A stretch of DNA of 64,000 nt from Amblyomma americanum (GCF_052857255.1 NC_135498.1:114596134-114660133); one strand, 5' to 3'; positions 13,080-23,247 are shown, counted from the stretch's first letter. Translations and numbers: made by a program. The notes: generated by a model from the sequence alone, not told the origin.

Positions 13080-14410
13080 GCTATAGAAACATATAGGCAG
13101 GCTGATGATGAAGTGTGCTCTTTACAGAAGCATCTCCATAAGGATGGCGTTGGATTGCGGCCTCGTCAGTTTTGCCTGTCTTTTTCCCTCTTTTGGTGTA
13201 ATGTTTCTGTCTTGCCGGACAGTTCGTCTCAATATGGTGAAGTGGTTGGAAGTTTTGCAGACGACACAGTGCTTTTTGCAATCGACATGTACTGGTTGAG
13301 GATTGCTTGTTCTACGATTGTAGCATCTTTTCTCCTGCGGAGTGGGGCATATGTCAACACGGTGTCGTGTTTTCAGGCAGCATCCGCAGACCTGAATCAC
13401 TGGTCGGAATGATATACACTTGCATTTTATGCCACTGAGGTAGACAAACCTTTGCACTGCTTTGCCCTCAAAAGGTAAATAGCCTAGGCATGCCCCCTTT
13501 GTGCCGAAAGGCCTCGCTTGAACGATGTTTATTGTTTGGCGATCTGTTTCCGTGCAGTTCAGCAATTCCCCTTCTGTTGGTACCGGTAAGGCGCCGATTA
13601 TGAGGCCTTTACATGGGTGTCTGTGAGGCTTCCTGAGCATTCGTTGAATATTCCTTTGCTCCTAGATTTATTGCATTGATGTTCCATATCTGTACAGTGA
13701 GGTCCAGATTTGGGGTGCTCAGAACAGCGATGTTGTGCTCCCGCTTGACTCTGACCCTGGCATCGTGAGTTAATTGGCGGCAGAGCTTTATTTTAAAGCA
13801 GCAAGTAGTGACCTACCGTAGTTGTGCAGCGTCCCCCTCCGCGTAGACTCATTACTACCTTCTAATCATCATGCGGCAGCCTCTGTAGTTTGACAGGGAG
13901 GGCGGGTCGTAATCTTTCCGCAGGTATGTGGGCTTCTGCATCCGATACAGGTTCAAATCGTTTTTCCTTACGTCGATCATCCTTAACCATGGCGTGGCCT
14001 TCGGGTAGGCTTCAGTCTTGTGTCGTCCAGTTTGAACACGGGTTGGAGTACGGGTCCTCCAGCTGCATCCCGTGCGGTAGGCTTCCCTCCGTTGTGTGGG
14101 TGGTAGAGACTCCGGGCGTGGCGTCCTGGGTTTCATGTCGGAAAGTTCTTGGCCTCCCTCCTTTGCCGTAGGCATCGAGCACGACCTGCTGTTGCTGGCT
14201 GGGAAGGCAGCGGCGTCGGCCATATGATGCGTTGACGTGGAACGCCGCTCCGCTGTGCTCCGCCGAGACAGCGTTAGGCTTAGCGCGGCTACTGCGCCTC
14301 GGAGGACATCGTAAGCCGCTTGTGAAAAAAAAAGCGCACTCACAGGCCAAAAATTCATCGTAGAGACTCCTTTGGTGTTCATGAAGGCTTGAGAAAAGAA
14401 TTTCGGGCAC
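13080..14410 (-). pseudogene. Non-LTR retrotransposon ORF1 (gag-like, CCHC zinc knuckles), decayed
   Basis: ORF1 proteins of I/R1-type LINEs bind the element RNA in the ribonucleoprotein. The minus-strand frame 13640-13122 contains a textbook CCHC knuckle, CGCCLKTRHRVDIC (C-x2-C-x4-H-x4-C). A second Cys/His cluster (RCYN...HVDC) follows, then a third knuckle whose last Cys is replaced (CVVCKTSNHF). Frames 14410-14012 and 14382-13855 upstream have the Ser/Pro/Arg-rich composition of an ORF1 N-terminus, but they are in other frames, so at least one frameshift separates the halves. No ORF2 follows towards lower coordinates; instead there is an apparent 3' tail at 12.6-12.75 kb. Confidence 0.6.
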
Positions 14411-14503
14411 TATGATGAATAACTGGGAGAATAAAGCAGGAAGTTCTCACAGCCCATGTGAAGCACATCCGCACCTCTGGGCACCCTCGCGTTCAATCAA
14501 GGC

Positions 14504-14668
14504 AAGGGATATAGGAGGGATTGAGAGAAGAAAGGAATATGTGCCGTATTGGAGGGCTCCGGAATAATTCCGACCATCTGGGGATCTCTAACTTGCGCTA
14601 AAATCGCACAGCACACGTGTGCCTTTGCGTTTTGTCTCCATCGAAACGCGGCCACCGCGGTCGGGTCC
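14504..14668 (-). mobile_element. tRNA-derived SINE (family 1), partial
   Basis: The + strand carries the complement of the family body: AAGGGATATAGGAGGGATTG, GGAGGGCTCCGGAATAATT, CATCTGGGGATCT and GCACAGCACACG. The fragment is truncated at both ends. It sits between the ORF1 relic and the RNase H relic, so it marks the border between two LINE fragments. Confidence 0.7.
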
Positions 14669-14679
14669 GTTATTTGAGT

Positions 14680-15010
14680 GTGGATTTTGGCCGATTCCGA
14701 CGATATCCTACCCTTTCCAAAATTTTGGATGGCAAACTTTGGTGTCGCTAATTATGAACTTGGCTTCCGTTCCTACGCAAGCAATTGGTATCGCAACTTC
14801 CTCCGCAGTCCTTAAGTTGCGGCCTCGGATGGCTGCCGCGGACACCGACGCCCTTCGGCCATCGCCTGTCGAGTCTACCACCGCAGCCGTTCTGCCATTC
14901 ACCGCATCTACATAGACATATTCCGCTGTAGAGTTTCGGCTAGTCTGGCCCTTCTTTCTATGTCAAAATCTGGGTGCATGTTTCTAAGGAGGAGAGACTG
15001 CCAAGGTGTT
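14680..15010 (-). pseudogene. LINE RNase H domain fragment
   Basis: The minus-strand frame reads ...AEYVYVDAVNGRTAAVVDST... It contains the first catalytic Asp of an RNase H fold (YVDA). A helix-like region with an Ala-Glu-Glu (TAEEVAI) fits the catalytic Glu, and a strand (KFIISDTKV) with an Asp fits the third catalytic residue. RNase H domains of this sort end ORF2 of I-group LINEs. The frame is broken on both sides: an in-frame stop lies just upstream, and homology stops at about 14690. It is probably a separate element from the ORF1 relic, because the order along the minus strand is ORF2 then ORF1. Confidence 0.5.
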
Positions 15011-15670
15011 CCTGCTTTCCCTGATTTAGACTTTGGTTTCAGTCCATCTGTCTGGCTTGAGTCCCACCTTTGCAAAGGTCACCCTGCCCGTCTCGGTCAT
15101 ACTTCTTCTCTCTAACTGGGAGACTCGCATTGCCTCCGCCAATTCTTCCCATGTTGAACGAAAACAACGTTCACATGTAAGTCACCGCTCGTTCGTAGCC
15201 GTGTCTCTCACTCTGTCCTAACTCTCTCGTGATCTCTTCGCTTTCCTTTACAGATCTAGCTCTAGCATTCGCGCACCATTCCTTTAGATCCCTTTCAATG
15301 ACTACAACGACCTGGCGGCGGAAAGAAAAATGAATGTGAATTAGCTCAGTTAATCGAGGATATACAAAGCGAAAGCTGTCGGCGTTCATTGTGTTCATTG
15401 GCGTTGGCGTTGACAACGTTCTAGACGCCGATGGTTTTGATGAAAAGAAGCGCGCATAACTGGCTCCCTGGGTAAGTGGACGTCATAATCGCGATTCGAG
15501 GTACGTGGCAGAAGTGACAGAGAGATGTGGGCAGCCTGAATTAGCGCTGACAACATTGTGGCAGACACGCGGCACTGCAGCAATAAGCCGCAGTGTTCAC
15601 TGGGGTGACCAACCTCTCGCGATCAACCGTTAACTCCCACCTGCCCGGATGGCAAGGTGGGCGCGCTGCC
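15011..15670. other. Unannotated stretch, possibly degraded LINE
   Basis: No coherent frame. Position next to the RNase H relic suggests degraded ORF2, but I cannot show motifs. Around 15370-15440 a GGCGTT-rich phrase (CATTGGCGTTGGCGTTGACA) is internally repeated. Confidence 0.3.
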
Positions 15671-15677
15671 TACCCAA

Positions 15678-15787
15678 GCAGCAAAGGTAACTGACCCAAC
15701 ATTGGAAGAGGATGCTTTCGCACTGGTCGTTTGTAGGGCCAGCCTTTGCCAATACATTTCCAATGTTGGGTCAATTACCTTTACTGC
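15678..15787. repeat. Inverted repeat, 30-bp arms with 50-bp loop
   Basis: The left arm (15678-15707, containing ACTGACCCAACATTGGAA) and the right arm (15758-15787, containing TTCCAATGTTGGGTCAATT) are reverse complements with two mismatches. The structure would extrude as a stable hairpin. It could be the core of a fold-back MITE. No flanking duplication was identified. Confidence 0.75.
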
Positions 15788-16201
15788 ATGGCATATATCC
15801 AGTGTGCGGAACGCAATCAAAGCAGGTTTTTAAGGCGAAGGTCTTTTGTGGCTCATGAGTGGCGTGTAGTAGGCGAAAGTTTGTGGACGGAAGTTGTCCA
15901 CATGAACTGTCAATCATAAGCTTGGTGGTAGATCAAACAAAAATGTAAAAGTTGATTATGCAACATATCTGTTGTGAAAAAAGGAACAAATTGAAAACAA
16001 AAAGTAAAAGATAACTAAACAAAGATAAAAACTAGGAAAACAAACATTCAGAGCAAGAAGAATGAAATTTACAGAAAATAAACGAAGTTGGCAGTGGCTT
16101 AGCTCTGCTATGCCAGGATATACGCCACGGGCGGTACGTTTCCTTGGCTGAGCTTGTTGTCAGTGTGTTTAGCAATGAGAGAAATTGGGTATACACATCT
16201 T

Positions 16202-16567
16202 TTATTCATTTTGCTCGACAGAGACAAAGACTGCCCGATGATCAGTGAAGTAGCATGCAGCGGTCTCAATTTTGTCGATACAGTATTTCGATTTGGTAGT
16301 GACTCTTTGGTATACAAGGTCTATAGTAGTTCCGCATTGTGTGGTCTGAACGTGTGGGTCCGAAGCTAAATTAAAGTAAAACTTTTCTTTCATACACTGA
16401 CCAAGAGTGTCCTGCTTCCTGTTGAAATCACCCAAACTGACATGCAACTGTGAAGCCGTGACGTAGGTTGGTATACATGTGGCAACCGCATCAATCGTCT
16501 GCTTGACAGATGCTCCCGTTGCCACGTAGACTCCTTGGATTATAAAGCAGCTGTTAGGTCCGGGCAC
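16202..16567 (-). pseudogene. Endonuclease (EEP-like) C-terminal piece of a Helentron-type element
   Basis: The minus-strand frame contains SLGDFNRKQD, TTIDLVYQRV and CYFTDHRAVFVS. These match the G-D-F-N, T-x-I-D and S/T-D-H signatures of endonuclease/exonuclease/phosphatase domains. In Helentrons this domain sits at the C-terminus of the Rep-helicase protein. Here it follows directly after N-terminal Helentron sequence at 16554-17443, so the Rep and helicase core is missing. The catalytic Asp-His of the last motif is present, but the N-terminal half of the endonuclease is not. Confidence 0.6.
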
Positions 16568-17562
16568 TCTTCCACATTTTCCTGTGTGTCCGGAAGGACG
16601 GCCTCGTCGTGGACTTTCGTAGCCTCCCCTCGTCTATACAAATGCCATAGTGCTGGTATTGAGGCGATTCTCTGAGCACTTCCACCCACGGAGCAAGCAT
16701 TTCTCGCGACACGATGTTAGACAAGTAGAATGTCATAGCGAACATGCGCATTTTAATGTTAACCACAACTGACTCGTCTTCGATACTTCGTGGCAACTGC
16801 CTCAACGTTTCGTCCGTGTAATCGGAACATTGACACCAGGTCCCTTTATGCCAAACTGGCCGTTACGCCAGCTCATTAGACGTCGGATTTCAACAAAGGG
16901 AATGCGAGGAGAAAGCAAACGTTCGGCCACCCCGTTCAAAACTGGCAAAGCAGGCCGTATGGACGGATACCGATACCCATGGCTTACACTGTAGACTGGA
17001 ATTTTCTGCTTGACCAGAAAGCCCTTGCACGTTCCCCAAACACTCGCCACACTCTCATCCGACCATTCTGGAAATGCCAAACGCAAAGTGTCATACATTG
17101 CATTACTCACTGGTGTCAAGTCCTTTTCGTGCCACAGCCTGTAGCACACACTATACATGTGTCTAAACGGATTGTTCACAATGTCTGCTTCAAATGCCCG
17201 GGTCACAGTTGCGCTTTCGGAAACTCGAATGGTGTGATGAGTCACACGACGGGCCTTCTCATCCTCTTCAGTTGGTTCCCGTTGACTGACGCCTTCCATA
17301 GGCTCCATCTCTGCAGCTATTCGGCGTCTATTAGTTCCCGCAGTTTGGCGTCTCCGTTGAGCAATGCATTCCTCTTTATGTTCGGGCATCTCCGCTGCTC
17401 TCTTCGCCTTCTGACGCTCATTCTCTCTTTGTTGAGTAGCCAACTGTCAGTCGACAACCTAACGATCGCAAGAGTTAATGTTATATTGTCCATACCGCCG
17501 TTTAGCAGCGGCTGGAATCTCCTTCTGTGCAGCCATATCAAGCGTTGCGATATAGCCGCCAA
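16554..17562 (-). pseudogene. Helitron/Helentron protein N-terminal region, frameshifted
   Basis: Helitrons encode a Rep-helicase that moves the element by rolling-circle replication. The frame 17443-16802 has a charged N-terminus (ERQKAKRAAE..., RRRQTAGTNRRR). It continues with NPFRHMYSVCYRLWHEKDL, WGTCKGFLVKQKIPVYSVS and RLLSPRIPFVEIRRLM, which I recognise as the conserved N-terminal Cys-containing block of arthropod Helitron proteins. After a frameshift near 16803 it continues as RQLPRSIEDESVVVNIKMRM and PQYQHYGICIDEGRL, the next conserved block. A short separate frame starting at 17537 (MAAQKEIPAAAKRRYGQ) may be the original start; a stop and frame change separate it from the body. Confidence 0.65.
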
Positions 17563-17619
17563 TTAATCTCCGCCTTTTATACGCAATGTTGCGCATGCGA
17601 CGACGCGTGGTTCGGGTGA

Positions 17620-17900
17620 TAGAGTGGTGTGGGGCGAGGCGGTGGTGACAAACGCTGCGCAGCTGTGGGGTCTCTATGGTAACAATAGTACCGGCGCATG
17701 CGCACAACTGCTCATCCGCGTGACGTCACATTCAGCTTCGACGGTGGAGCAGGCACGCGGCCGCGGCGAGGGCGGCGACGAAGCGCGCGGCGCACCAACT
17801 GCTCCTCTCTGGTTGCCATGGTAACGGCGCATGCGCTCAACTGTCCTCTCCCATGTACCGCGAAATTGTCGACTGATACTCAAGTGTAGCTCCTGCTACA
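17620..17900 (-). mobile_element. GC-rich 5' leader of the Helentron relic
   Basis: A CpG-rich leader lies upstream (minus strand) of the Helentron frame. It contains GTTGCCATGGTAACGG and CGTGACGTCACATTC and ends in the dyad TGTAGCTCCTGCTACA (17885-17900). Similar elements (TTGCCTAGCAACG, ATGGCGCCG) precede the other Helentron-like frame at 22.8 kb. The role as 5' UTR or promoter is inferred. Confidence 0.4.
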
Positions 17901-18380
17901 TCAAAAGAATATGTCAAGTGAAGCAACAAAGAGAACAGGGAAATGCTTTCGCATTTGCTGTCATAAGCAGACAAGTGCAATCCTGCAGTTTCTGCAGCTA
18001 GGCACCAACGCTAGCTATACTCAGTTTCAAACATCATGTGCAACGCTGCCAAAGCTAGCGCTCTTTTTTGCGCTGCCTGCATCCGCGACACAAAAATAGT
18101 GCGTTGCTTGTGGTGAGCGAAAAATAACATATGCTTTGCCGGCAGCCTTCGTAGATAATACATTTGTCATCAGCGTGACAAAAAAACGCTCTTATTGCAA
18201 GCGAATCGATCGAGATCTGTGATTTTGTATTTTGGGTTTGTCGTCTTTTTCTATTACACGTTTTCGCTGTCCCCGCTACCCTGGCTGCCGTATTTACTTT
18301 TCCGGCTCCCTTTTACTTTTTAAAAAGTGGCGTCTTGCACAGCGGCCGCGGCCACCTCTCCTGTACGCATTTTCTCGAAG
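17901..18380. other. Unannotated stretch
   Basis: No gene recognised. The hairpin-like word AAATGCTTTCGCATTTGCTG (17941-17960) has a relative at 22712-22730, next to the second Helentron-like piece. Confidence 0.35.
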
Positions 18381-18387
18381 TTTCGTA

Positions 18388-18887
18388 CACCCAAGCTGTC
18401 AAGGCACGCCAAGAAAGTAATTGCAATTGTGTACTCCCGTACCATGACCCGTTTCCCGGAGAAGTCTTCGAAAAGCACTGAGTGCTGCGAGCGAGGCTAC
18501 CGGAGTATCTCCCCGTACCGTTGCCAAAGTCAAGGCTGAGCGTCGGTATGGGCCTTCGGCGTCTCCGAAGAAAAGACCTCGCGACGCGAAGATTTCAAGC
18601 TCGCTAACAGTCAAGAATGATAGCTTCTCAGTCCATGCCATCCGTCTGAAAATGCACAGCATGTACGCTAAGAGGGAAGTCGCAACACTGGACAGTGTGC
18701 TAAAGGCTGTCAAATAGGACGACGACCTGCCGAACTTCAAGGAAACAACGTTGTGGAGGTTGATGAAGTACGTCGGATTCTCATTTGAAAAAAGAAAACG
18801 GAACCTTGTGCTGATCGAGCGAAGTTACATCATTGCCTGGCGGCGCAGGTACCTGCGGGCGATCAAAGAATTCCGAAGAAAGGGCAG
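18388..18887 (+). pseudogene. DDE-type transposase, 5' part (IS630/Tc1-like)
   Basis: The + frame reads SRHAKKVIAIVYSRTMTRFP. After a frameshift near 18470 it reads LSAASEATGVSPRTVAKVKA, a helix-turn-helix DNA-binding segment. It continues through KRPRDAK, LPNFKETTLWRLMKYVGF, FEKRKRNLVLIERSYI and AWRRRYLRAIKEFRRKGR. This matches the N-terminal HTH and linker of arthropod IS630/Tc1/mariner-superfamily transposases of the DDE_3 type. An in-frame TAG (LKAVK-stop) lies at about 18716-18718. The frame runs straight to a GT at 18888 and resumes in frame at 19600. Confidence 0.65.
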
Positions 18888-19599
18888 GTACAAGCCGTTC
18901 CTTGCTTATTTTCTTACGCAGCACGTTTAGACTGGCTTCATATACAGCTTGATGTTAGCGTTGCAACCTCGTATTCGTAACAGTGCGTGTTGCTTCAGAA
19001 TAACCCATTTAAAAGAAATTGTTTAGGCAACGTTGCTGCTGCCGACCTTTTCGTAGAGGTGACGTTTCACAGCCAGTTTTCCTCTACATTTGGCTGGGGC
19101 ACGTGTCTGCACGGGTCAGATTTAATCGCTAAATCCCAATTGGCGCGGCAAACAAACACAACAAAACTGCCAAAAATGTCGTAGCATTGCAATGGGTGGT
19201 GCCATCTCGTCGCCACCGCAGGAGCGAATGAACACCCACTGTACGCTGCCCGTTGCTCCGGTGTGGCGAGTTACTGGCGCTATTGCTGCGAACGTTAGCA
19301 AATTTTGTTAGCAGTCGCCGCAAGGGAAGAGAGTTCAAATGTTGCCGAATTAGTCAAGTATCCTATGCAAACATACAGTGAATATAAACTGGCTACCAAA
19401 TGCTGCCTGGCCGAGAAATATAAGCCCTAACAAGGGAGCAATAAAGCCGAAAAAATTCTTTTTATCGATTGTATTTTAAGCGGCTGTTTGTGAGACAGTG
19501 GTCAGCAGTGTGTTTGAGTGCGTTGCCTGCTTACATGCTTCAGTGTGTTTGTTTACTTAGAAGCATTAACTCGTGCGCTCGGTTGCTTAGCATTTACAG
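18888..19599 (+). other. GT-AG segment splitting the transposase (intron or insertion)
   Basis: The sequence around the left edge is GGGCAG|GTACAAG and around the right edge CATTTACAG|GTTTATC. Removing the 712 bases joins ...FRRKGR to FIIYLYETW... without changing frame, as expected of the uninterrupted transposase. No coding signature is visible inside. Confidence 0.5.
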
Positions 19600-19855
19600 G
19601 TTTATCATCTACCTATATGAAACCTGGGTCAAAGCAGGGCATACAAAAGAATACGTGTGGCAGGACAAGACCATGAAGTCATCTCAGGATGCCTTCTTGA
19701 AAGGTTTAACAACGGGATTGTCTGCGCCTTCGGGCAAAGGGGCCCGTTTGATCCTTGTACAGAGTCGATCGCACTTGTCTAGAGTGCTCGAAAGGTGCCA
19801 TTCGAGGGACATAAAGCGGAATTCTAAAGAAGGTATTGACTTTCACTGATAATGG
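19600..19855 (+). pseudogene. DDE-type transposase, catalytic-region part
   Basis: The frame continues FIIYLYETWVKAGHT, VWQDKTMKSSQDAFLKGLTT and GLSAPSGKGARLILV, the first catalytic block of the DDE_3 family. In relatives the position before ETW is the first catalytic Asp (Y-x-D-E-T); here it is Tyr, so the enzyme would be dead. Homology stops at about 19762 and the frame ends at a TGA at about 19847. The second Asp and the final Glu/Asp are not seen. Confidence 0.6.
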
Positions 19856-20100
19856 TTGCGCTGGAGAGAAGAAGAATAGACACGTGAACCACACAGGCAC
19901 CTGCGCCTTACCGCTGCGAAAACAGCTGCGAAAAGATTTCACTTCATTTGCTTCGCAGCACACCGCCCGAGCACTCGAAACTGTTATCGACTCTGTACAT
20001 GCTGGGTACAGTGCAACAGGTTTCGTGCAAGAAGCCGCTGACTTCTTCAGGGCAAGAAAGGAACTTGTTTTACTTCCAATGAATCTGTAATACACAAGCT
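19856..20100 (+). CDS. Unrecognised open frame, possibly an old coding fragment
   Basis: The + frame 19836-20090 contains RKDFTSFASQHTARALETV and a helix-like stretch to the stop. Composition looks protein-like, but I cannot assign a family, and the minus strand is open over the same stretch. It could be part of the adjacent transposon or chance. Confidence 0.2.
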
Positions 20101-20110
20101 ACTGAGAAAA

Positions 20111-20270
20111 GAGAGATGGCTCATCAGCATGCTGTGATGACCTTTGCGCGTGTGTGAGTGGAAAGGAGAAAATATGTGTGCATGTGGGTGTGTGTCTACC
20201 GAGGAAAGAGAGAGGACTCATCGGCATGCTGTGATCACTCATGTGTGTGCATGTGTGTAAAAGCGCATGC
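20111..20270. repeat. Imperfect ~97-bp tandem duplication with TGTG-rich core
   Basis: The phrase GAGAGATGGCTCATCAGCAT (20111) recurs as GAGAGAGGACTCATCGGCAT (about 20208). Both copies are followed by GCTGTGAT and a GTGTGTGCATGTG-rich run. Confidence 0.65.
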
Positions 20271-20378
20271 TCATTAGCATCAAATTGTATCAGGCAGTAG
20301 CTTGTTTAGGTGTTGAAGTGGATGTAAAGGACGTGGTGGTGGGGGCGGAGGAGGAGGTGTTTGTGTTGGTCGTGGTTT

Positions 20379-20399
20379 GGGGGGGGGGGGGGGGGGGGG
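20379..20399 (+). repeat. Poly-G run (21 G)
   Basis: Twenty-one consecutive G residues, preceded by a G/GGA-rich stretch from 20330. It could form a G-quadruplex. Its exact length is prone to sequencing error. Confidence 0.9.
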
Positions 20400-20460
20400 T
20401 TGTGCGTGGTCGTGTTAATAGTGTCTGTATAGAAGTACAATTTTTAAGGTAGTGTAAATA

Positions 20461-22700
20461 GTGCTTTTTCTAGTTAGAATATGAATAATGTTACACGTTA
20501 TCAATGTGTGCAGTTTTGGGGAGATTCAGTGGAGAAAAATACAGTGGAGCCTAATCAAGCGTTGTGTCTATTATTCGAAATATATCTGAAAATCTGAGAG
20601 CAAATTCGATTCGTTTAAAATAATTTTGAACATGTAATTTTTAATTCATACGACTAATTGAAGAAGAATTTATTCAATTTGCAGTCCAAAAATTTCGAAC
20701 ACTCAAACACCCCTAAGAATGGGCCTCATTTGTGTGTGAGGGTTGGGAAAGGTATGTATGGGTGTCTGATCTACATGTCCAGAAAAGGGATTCCTGGTTT
20801 GGTGTTGTCTTGCGTTACTGTCAATCTCTGGTCGTTTTGACATGTTATGTAATGCTGCAGTGCCAGTGTTGAGGTAGCCAGTACTGTGTTTTGTCATTAA
20901 TCTTTCGGGGTGTGAATGATTTCAAGCTGGCTCTTCCTCAGTTCAGTGTGAATTTGCTTGTTTCAAGTCATGTCTTTGTTAGTACATGTCCCAGGAATTT
21001 GATTTTGTTCACTGAAAATGCACTGCTTTTTGAATCCTGTCCAAACATTGATCAGGTTCGCGTTTTATGAAATAATGTTGTTGTATGGCTTGCGCATTTT
21101 TTTTATATTTTAGAGCGCTTGACTGAATGTGTGTTGGTGTACCTCCACTGCACGTGTCATTTCATTTGTATGCTTTGTGATCCATGCCTTGCTGTTTCCA
21201 GAATAAACCATTTCTCGCAAACATTCGGGGTCAACATTCTTTTTTGTCTTGTCTCATTTATTGTTTGCTCTTTCGAAATATTTGTTCATAGCGTTGTACA
21301 ACTTTTACTGCATTCTTACTTGGCGCTCCCACAGCTGGGAACACTTTTTTCCTGGCTGCATGAAAATCGTGCCTGGGCAGCTTCCGCTCTTCTAGGAGAG
21401 CAGGAAAATCGAGACAAGCTGACTTGCCTATGTATTGCCTTCATATGCATTTGTGCACGACAACAAATCTATAACTCTTGAGGCAGTACTATTTTCTGTC
21501 ACTGTGTGAATCAAAACTATATTCTAAATTTAACGCTTTACACAGGAAAACAGGCCATATTGGGGTGTTGTGTGTATAAATAGTTTCACCCATCAGTTTA
21601 AATATGCTGCTCTTCTGCCGCATATCGTAGCCAAGTTATAGAGCTCTCTTTTCAATGACAAAAGAAAACGCGCTTTGCTTAACAACGAAAAATATCTTAA
21701 GAAAAACAAAAGAATTGCAGATATGCACCTGAATGTTGCATAGATACAGTCATAAAAGAGGCGATTAAGATGTCTAGAATATGTTTTCTGCGCTCATGTA
21801 TGATAAACCTCATTTCTAAATTAAAAGAAATCTTCATTCTGAACTTTATGATCACTAAAAAATGATTGCTTTCGCCAAGTCCTTTAGGCTACTCTGCAGC
21901 ACAGTGCCAAAGTCGGTCCCACACTCTTTTTGCGAAAACTGCATCGCCGCTAACCCGGTTGCACGGAACTATGGCATAACATGCCAGGTACCTTAAGAGA
22001 GGCCCACAAAGGAGTGGGTTCCTCGGCAACGGCCAGAAAAGGAAGTTGCAGACGGCCACTTGTAATCGGGCCACGGCGGAACACTCACCACAGTGCTAAT
22101 TAATTAACCCGACGAAAGAACGTGATCTTTTTACACAAATCTCTCGCTTGCATCTAAGTCACAATGCTGCAGTATCGGGAAGGAAACCATGACTGCTGAC
22201 CAAAAGCCGTTGCGAGCTCATTGACAACGGATTTCGGACTGCTCACATTAACGCGCTATGCATCAAATGAACAGATGCATGCAGTTCATTTCAGAACGCG
22301 GCATAATATCAAGCGATTCTGAACAAAACGAGATTTCTCCTTCAAGTCACGCGAAATGCCACTTGCGATAAAAAAAAGTGCGAAAAAAAGTTCCACCATG
22401 CGGATCTGAACCTACGTAACCCCAGTTGCATGTCGATTCTCCGCAGCGACGCGTTAGAGCACACGGCCACAGAACAGAGCGCAGTGATACAACCTTAATT
22501 TATTTTTGTTCCGGACTACTTCCGTAGCCTTCACAGCATCGCACTTGATGTTTAAAAAGGGGTATACATGATAGCGAGATTAAGGTGGCCACTGACACAG
22601 GGAGCCAGCTGTGCGCCTTTTGTTTTCGTGAAAATGAACGGCCTCTACAACGTTGTCAACGCCAAATGAACCCAATGTATATCGGCGGGTCACTTGCTTT
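20461..22700. other. Unannotated stretch
   Basis: No gene recognised. At 22400-22460 the + strand resembles the complement of a tRNA-like head (GGATCTGAACCTACG ... GCGTTAGAGCAC), perhaps an old SINE head, too weak to call. The rest is AT-rich. Confidence 0.4.
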
Positions 22701-22709
22701 GTTTGGTTT

Positions 22710-22943
22710 TAAAGCAAATGCTTTACTACACCAGCCAGCGAGCCATTTCGGCTCACCGTGCCGTATGCCGTATGTCGTAATCCGTATGTCGTATGCCGTG
22801 GCCGACCTTGAGTCGCCGTTGCCTAGCAACGCCGCAGCCGCGCTCCAGCAGATGGCGCCGCCGTCGACGCCGCTTCCGTCGCCGCTCGCTCGACCAGATG
22901 TGCTCCGCGGGGGTAGAGGGAGAGGAGGCGTCGCCTCTCGGTG

Positions 22944-23024
<81 letters not shown>

Positions 23025-23247
23025 TTCGCCTCAGTATATTGTAGTCGATATGGAGAGCGCGAAAGAGGCACAACAACGACAGAAAGAAGCGAGGAAGAGA
23101 GAACGCGCTCAAGAGACGCAAAAAGAACTTGCCGCACGACTCGAGCAGCGTCGTAACGAAGATGCAGCTAGCAGAAGTCGTGCCATGTCCCGGTGTGACT
23201 CCAACTGCGGAAGAAATCTGTTTGAGATCTTGAGAGTGTCGGAATGA
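22710..23247 (+). pseudogene. Probable Helentron 5' piece interrupted by a TA microsatellite
   Basis: The order is a CGTATG-type short tandem repeat (22764-22800), a CpG-rich leader (TTGCCTAGCAACG, ATGGCGCCGCCG), a 75-bp TA run, and a 65-codon frame starting at ATG 23050 (MESAKEAQQRQKEARKRER..., RLEQRRNEDAASRSR). That frame has the highly charged, Arg/Glu/Gln-rich N-terminus typical of arthropod Helitron proteins and ends at TGA 23245-23247. The leader resembles the one at 17620-17900 in reverse orientation. Family membership is inferred from composition and leader, not from a catalytic motif. Confidence 0.4.
22946..23020. repeat. (TA)n microsatellite
   Basis: An uninterrupted TA repeat of about 75 bp. 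Open frames running through it (Tyr-Ile repeats on both strands) are artefacts. Confidence 0.98.

Noticed and set aside
19706..20095. 129-codon minus-strand frame
   Set aside because: Overlaps the transposase remnant and an open plus frame; no recognisable family.
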